Part shown: piece after piece, positions 60,819 through 64,000 of the stretch | Position numbering within the stretch: position 1 is the stretch's first letter | Layout: every line of letters begins with the position of its first letter | NCBI RefSeq assembly: GCF_020829645.1 | Contig: NZ_JAIVFS010000026.1 | Coordinates: forward strand, 1-64,000 | Reading direction: 5' to 3' | Source of the DNA: Nostoc mirabile CHAB5784 | Lineage (GTDB): Bacteria > Cyanobacteriota > Cyanobacteriia > Cyanobacteriales > Nostocaceae | DNA length: 64,000 bases | Program-made: the position numbers and the translations under genes | The notes under the pieces: generated by a model | What the model was told of the DNA's origin: nothing | Database searches by the model: none | The model's input: only the letters and a program-made list of their open reading frames with translations

Positions 60819-62981
60819 TCAAGGCTGACGATTCCGCCGCAAGTATTCCAGATTCTCACGAAAGGTTATTGTATTGGGATGATTTGCCCCCAAACGTTGT
60901 TCAGCGATCGCCAAAGCTTGGATGTACAAAGGTTCGGCATCGCTGTACCTTCCCTGTGAATAGTAGAGTAATGCCAAATTGTTCAGGCTTTGTGCAACAT
61001 CGGGGTGTTCATCCCCTACCAGGCGTTGATACATCTCTAAAGCTTGGATGTACAAAGGTTCGGCATCGCTGTACCTTCCCTGTGAATAGTAGAGTAATGC
61101 CAAATCGTTCAGGCAAGTTGCCACATTCAGGTGTTCATCCCCCAGCAGGCGTTGATACATCTCTAAAGTTTGGATGTACAAAGGTTCCGCATCACTGTAC
61201 CTTCCCTGTGAACGATAAAGTAATGCCAAATTGTTCAGGCAAGTTGCCACATTCGAGTGTTCATCCCCTACCAGGCGTTGATACATCTCTAAAGCTTGGA
61301 TGTACAAAGGTTCCGCATCACTGTACCTTCCCTGTGAACGATAGAGTAATGCCAAATTGTTCAGGCTAATTGCCACAGACGGATGTTCATCCCCCAGCAA
61401 GCGTTTATACATCAACAAAGCTTGGATTAACAAAGGTTCGGCATCGCTGTGCCTTCCCTGTGAACGATAGAGTAATGCCAAATTGTTCAGGCTACTTGCC
61501 ACATTCGGATGTTCATCCCCCAGCAGGCGTTGATACATCTCTAAAGCTTGGATGTACAAAGGTTCGGCATCGCTGTACCTTCCCTGTGAATTGTAGAGTC
61601 CAGCCAAATTGTTCAGGCAAGTTGCCACATTCGGGTGTTCATCCCCTACCAGGCGTTGATACATCTCTAAAGCTTGGATGTACAAAGGTTCGGCATCGCT
61701 GTACCTTCCCTGTGATTCGTAGAGTCCAGCCAAATTGTTCAGGCAAGTTGCCACATTCGGGTGTTCATCCCCTACCAGGCGTTGATACATCTCTAAAGCT
61801 TGGATGTACAAAGGTTCCGCATCACTGTACCTTCCCTGTAAATTGTAGACTCTGCCCAAATCGTTCAGGCTAGTTGCCACATCTGAGTGTTCATTCCCAA
61901 AACATCTTCTAGCAGCTGATAAACATTGTTCATACCAAGGTAAGGCTTGCGTGTAGGCTCCTTGACCTTCGTAAAATCTAGCCAAGCCTACAAAAGGCCA
62001 GATTAAATCATCATCGCTTAACCAAGCTTGGTAAACTGTTACAATTTCCGCAAGGTGAGGGATGGCAAGAGTTGCTTTAGCAATTTCTATCAATGTGGGT
62101 GTGTAAGGAATATCTTTTGCTACGGCTACCATTGCTTGACAAAAGCCCCGCTTGAGTTCATCTACTTCAGTTAACTCTTCTAACTTGTCACTCCAGAATT
62201 CTCGAATCAGCTGATGCAGTTGGTAAGTTTCTTCTCCAGTGCGCTGAAGTAAACTTAGATTCACTAGGTAATCATCTCTGACATAATTTGTTCCGATTGG
62301 CAAGGCTAGTCCAACAAGTGGCTTTAACAACCAGCTACCCAATCCTAACTCCGCCTCTGTCAAAGCCAGAGTCAGCAATTCCACAACATTATCCCGCAAT
62401 TGGGCATCAGTGAGTATCGGGGGAAATTTTTGTTGCTGTTCGCTAATAAACATTGCTTGAGCTGCGATCGCTCTAGCTATTGGTGCATAATATTCACTCA
62501 AATCAGATTCGGAAACTGTGAGCAATGCCTGATGATACGGTTCACTGTGGATAACAGTTTCTCGTGCTGGCTCAAATACCTCTGCAATTCCCGCCTCTTG
62601 CAACTTGGCTTGCAGTTGAGATGCTGGAGTGAGACTGGCTACACGAGATTCTAAAATATCCCCTGGCTGTTCCCCAAAGGGATTTCCTGACTCAATCGGT
62701 TTCAAAGACAACAGCCGTAATTCATACAGAGGATCGCGGTATAATTGCCCCCACAGTACAATCTCTGCGTCTTCTTCTTCCTGAGATAAAGCCAGTGTTG
62801 CATCTTCCAAGGGTACTGATGCCCGATTATCATTGAACCTTGCACCTAATGCACCCCAAAGACAGGGAGCAACTTTGATATCAGGACGTTGGGCGTGAAT
62901 CTTTTGCTCAATTATCTGAAAGATTTCGTTGTATTCTCGTTCCCTAATGCCTGTGCCATGTACAAATATTACAGTGGTCAC
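60819..62981 (-). CDS. Alpha/beta-hydrolase-like N-terminus fused to TPR repeats
   Basis: A 720-residue protein. Residues 1-10 (MTTVIFVHGT) and the following region resemble the start of an alpha/beta-hydrolase. From about residue 235 the text (VNLSLLQRTGEETYQLHQLI) matches the winged-helix end of cyanobacterial NB-ARC/TPR proteins, but the NB-ARC NTPase itself is missing. Residues about 361-700 are eight 42-residue kinesin-light-chain-type TPRs (LNNLALLYRSQGRYSDAEPL as the repeated core), nearly identical in DNA, showing recent duplication. TPRs bind other proteins, so it may be a rearranged STAND-type sensor now tied to a hydrolase-like domain (inference). It could alternatively be a chimera without function. 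Confidence 0.75.
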   Translation of the reverse strand: MTTVIFVHGTGIREREYNEIFQIIEQKIHAQRPDIKVAPCLWGALGARFNDNRASVPLEDATLALSQEEEDAEIVLWGQLYRDPLYELRLLSLKPIESGNPFGEQPGDILESRVASLTPASQLQAKLQEAGIAEVFEPARETVIHSEPYHQALLTVSESDLSEYYAPIARAIAAQAMFISEQQQKFPPILTDAQLRDNVVELLTLALTEAELGLGSWLLKPLVGLALPIGTNYVRDDYLVNLSLLQRTGEETYQLHQLIREFWSDKLEELTEVDELKRGFCQAMVAVAKDIPYTPTLIEIAKATLAIPHLAEIVTVYQAWLSDDDLIWPFVGLARFYEGQGAYTQALPWYEQCLSAARRCFGNEHSDVATSLNDLGRVYNLQGRYSDAEPLYIQALEMYQRLVGDEHPNVATCLNNLAGLYESQGRYSDAEPLYIQALEMYQRLVGDEHPNVATCLNNLAGLYNSQGRYSDAEPLYIQALEMYQRLLGDEHPNVASSLNNLALLYRSQGRHSDAEPLLIQALLMYKRLLGDEHPSVAISLNNLALLYRSQGRYSDAEPLYIQALEMYQRLVGDEHSNVATCLNNLALLYRSQGRYSDAEPLYIQTLEMYQRLLGDEHLNVATCLNDLALLYYSQGRYSDAEPLYIQALEMYQRLVGDEHPDVAQSLNNLALLYYSQGRYSDAEPLYIQALAIAEQRLGANHPNTITFRENLEYLRRNRQP

Positions 62982-62984
62982 AAT

Positions 62985-63138
62985 AATTCGTAATTTATAA
63001 TTCGTAATTCGTAATTTTTACCCCATACCTGAAGTTAGGGGCTTGAATAATGATACTACGCGTTTTTATATTTCCATTGATGAATCAAGAGGCTTGTACC
63101 TATTTAATTACGAATTACGAATTACGAATTACGAATTA
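62985..63138. repeat. Heptamer-arm hairpin element, copy 2
   Basis: AATTCGT repeats on the left and AATTACG repeats on the right form long arms around a segment with CCCCATACCTGAAGTTAGGGG and GGCTTGTACCT, as in copy 1 at 35438-35598. It fills the space between the TPR gene and the next gene. Confidence 0.75.
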
Positions 63139-63184
63139 GTCATTATGTATTATTCCTCACTACTTTGTCTGACACAAGTTGATT

Positions 63185-63613
63185 TCATTCACTTGGTTTA
63201 TTAAAAACTTCTAAAATCTGTCGGCAAATCTGTTTGAGCTTATCCTCGATTTCACCAGAAGGCGAAGATGCGCCGACAATACTCCAGTTATCTACCGTAG
63301 AAAGCCGCCACGCTTCGCCGCGATGATCAAATCCAGCTACCTCCACGCCGATCGCACGGCGGGAATTATTGATGGGATCTTGATAAAATCGGATTTGAAT
63401 TAAAATGCTGCGACTTCGCCAAGATTTGCTGATACCAGGAAAGTGAAAGCCAATATCTATAGAATCTGGATCGACTAACTCTCTAGTTTCCGGGTCATTC
63501 TTCCAGGGTTTGAGATCAGATTTGGCATCAGGAAACTCGAATTTGAACAAATTAACCACCGTAGCAATGTTGCTGGCGAGTTCAAGGTTCGTTGCCTGTT
63601 CAGCTGCGTTCAC
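63185..63613 (-). CDS. Hypothetical protein
   Basis: A 142-residue protein of unknown family with plausible coding text (VVNLFKFEFPDAKSDLKPWK, then SRSILIQIRFYQDPINNSRR, then FNKPSE at the end). No signal peptide, membrane segment or known motif is seen. It lies upstream of the hydrolase-TPR gene on the same strand, separated by the hairpin element, so it may or may not be co-transcribed with it. Confidence 0.65.
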   Translation of the reverse strand: MNAAEQATNLELASNIATVVNLFKFEFPDAKSDLKPWKNDPETRELVDPDSIDIGFHFPGISKSWRSRSILIQIRFYQDPINNSRRAIGVEVAGFDHRGEAWRLSTVDNWSIVGASSPSGEIEDKLKQICRQILEVFNKPSE

Positions 63614-63973
63614 TAAAAAATACTCCTATATTGTGTCGGCATCTTCCGGGATGTGAAGACAGAAAAGCCGCCAGAAGGCTTATCATATTGGTGTTTCAGC
63701 TTATCAAGACCTTTGAGATTTAGCAACTCTAAATCATACTTCCCTAACAATCCTGGTTACTAACAGATGCTAAAAATCATTTCTTGTTGGGACTGCCTAA
63801 CACCTATTAAGTAATTATACTTAAAAAACTCCTCAAAAGCAGATGAAACTCTGCCCTTTGTAAAAAATATCAAGATTTTCTGCAAAATCCTTGGCTGACA
63901 AGAACGATAAATTACGCTAGCGATCTAAAATGACACTGTTAATCGGCAAAAAAACAGTAATCAAGTTCAATGT
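63614..63973. other. Divergent non-coding region at the right edge
   Basis: AT-rich and gene-free. It should carry promoters for the leftward hypothetical gene and for any rightward gene starting at 63974. GCTAGCGATC at about 63918 is HIP1-like. Confidence 0.4.
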
Positions 63974-64000
63974 ATGGCGCGTCAACGCTCGATTTTTTCA
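63974..64000 (+). CDS. Possible start of a rightward gene, cut by the window edge
   Basis: An ATG at 63974 begins MARQRSIFS and stays open to the edge, only nine codons. The text looks like a natural N-terminus, but nine codons prove nothing. Confidence 0.3.

Noticed and set aside
60890..61900. Long plus-strand frames opposite the TPR gene (166 and 167 codons)
   Set aside because: They arise from the 126-bp periodicity of the TPR repeats on the other strand and show no independent coding signal.

Overview
The window looks like the chromosome of a filamentous, heterocyst-forming cyanobacterium of the Nostoc group, close to but probably not identical to N. punctiforme. Evidence: many HIP1 octamers (GCGATCGC), a HetP-family gene, an asr1734/Npun_R1517-type heterocyst regulator, ndhM, cyanobacterial nitrate-assimilation genes with NtcA promoters, an ebo cluster, and dense short tandem and small dispersed repeats between (and inside) genes.

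Layout. 1-1.8 kb: the start of a leftward gene, a duplicated repeat block and a ParE/RelE-type toxin-antitoxin pair. 2-4.4 kb: a GH116 glucosylceramidase-like enzyme. 4.4-7.1 kb: a long non-coding leader with a HetR-like operator ahead of hetP. 8.3-16.3 kb: rpe, a subtilase-like protein, a lipoprotein serpin, an AI-2E family membrane protein, a small membrane protein and an LCP-family protein. 16.3-31.8 kb: nitrate assimilation, with cnaT, ntcB, nirB (HEAT repeats) and a short Rieske protein leftward, and nirA-nrtP-narB plus narM rightward. A TnpB element sits between the two arms. NtcA sites with correctly spaced -10 boxes precede ntcB and nirA. 32-41 kb: DJ-1/PfpI protein, then a phospho-signalling group: FHA-PrsW protease, CHAT-FHA caspase-like protein, and a zinc-ribbon/PP2C phosphatase. 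41.7-50 kb: ndhM, heterocyst regulator, LuxR-type response regulator, an Uma2 cassette between direct repeats, glycosyltransferase, C-terminal processing protease, YdcF protein and a wrecked toxin-antitoxin locus. 51-57 kb: eboA, B, C, E, F (no eboD). 57.8-64 kb: heme catalase, an antitoxin whose VapC partner is destroyed by a MITE, an alpha/beta-hydrolase-TPR fusion, a hypothetical protein and the start of a rightward gene.

The strongest new signals are in the non-coding and repeat layer. (1) A MITE family with 18-bp inverted ends and 10-bp target duplications is present in four copies, one inside a PIN-domain toxin gene. (2) Two elements share TGTCC-type ends flanked by TA. (3) A 123-bp element has a 7-bp target duplication. 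(4) Four genes, three of them in the nitrate cluster, carry low-complexity or dispersed-repeat DNA read in frame. (5) A 21-bp repeat family occurs at three main loci and is open on both strands. Family and ortholog names come from recognition of the sequence, not from database searches.
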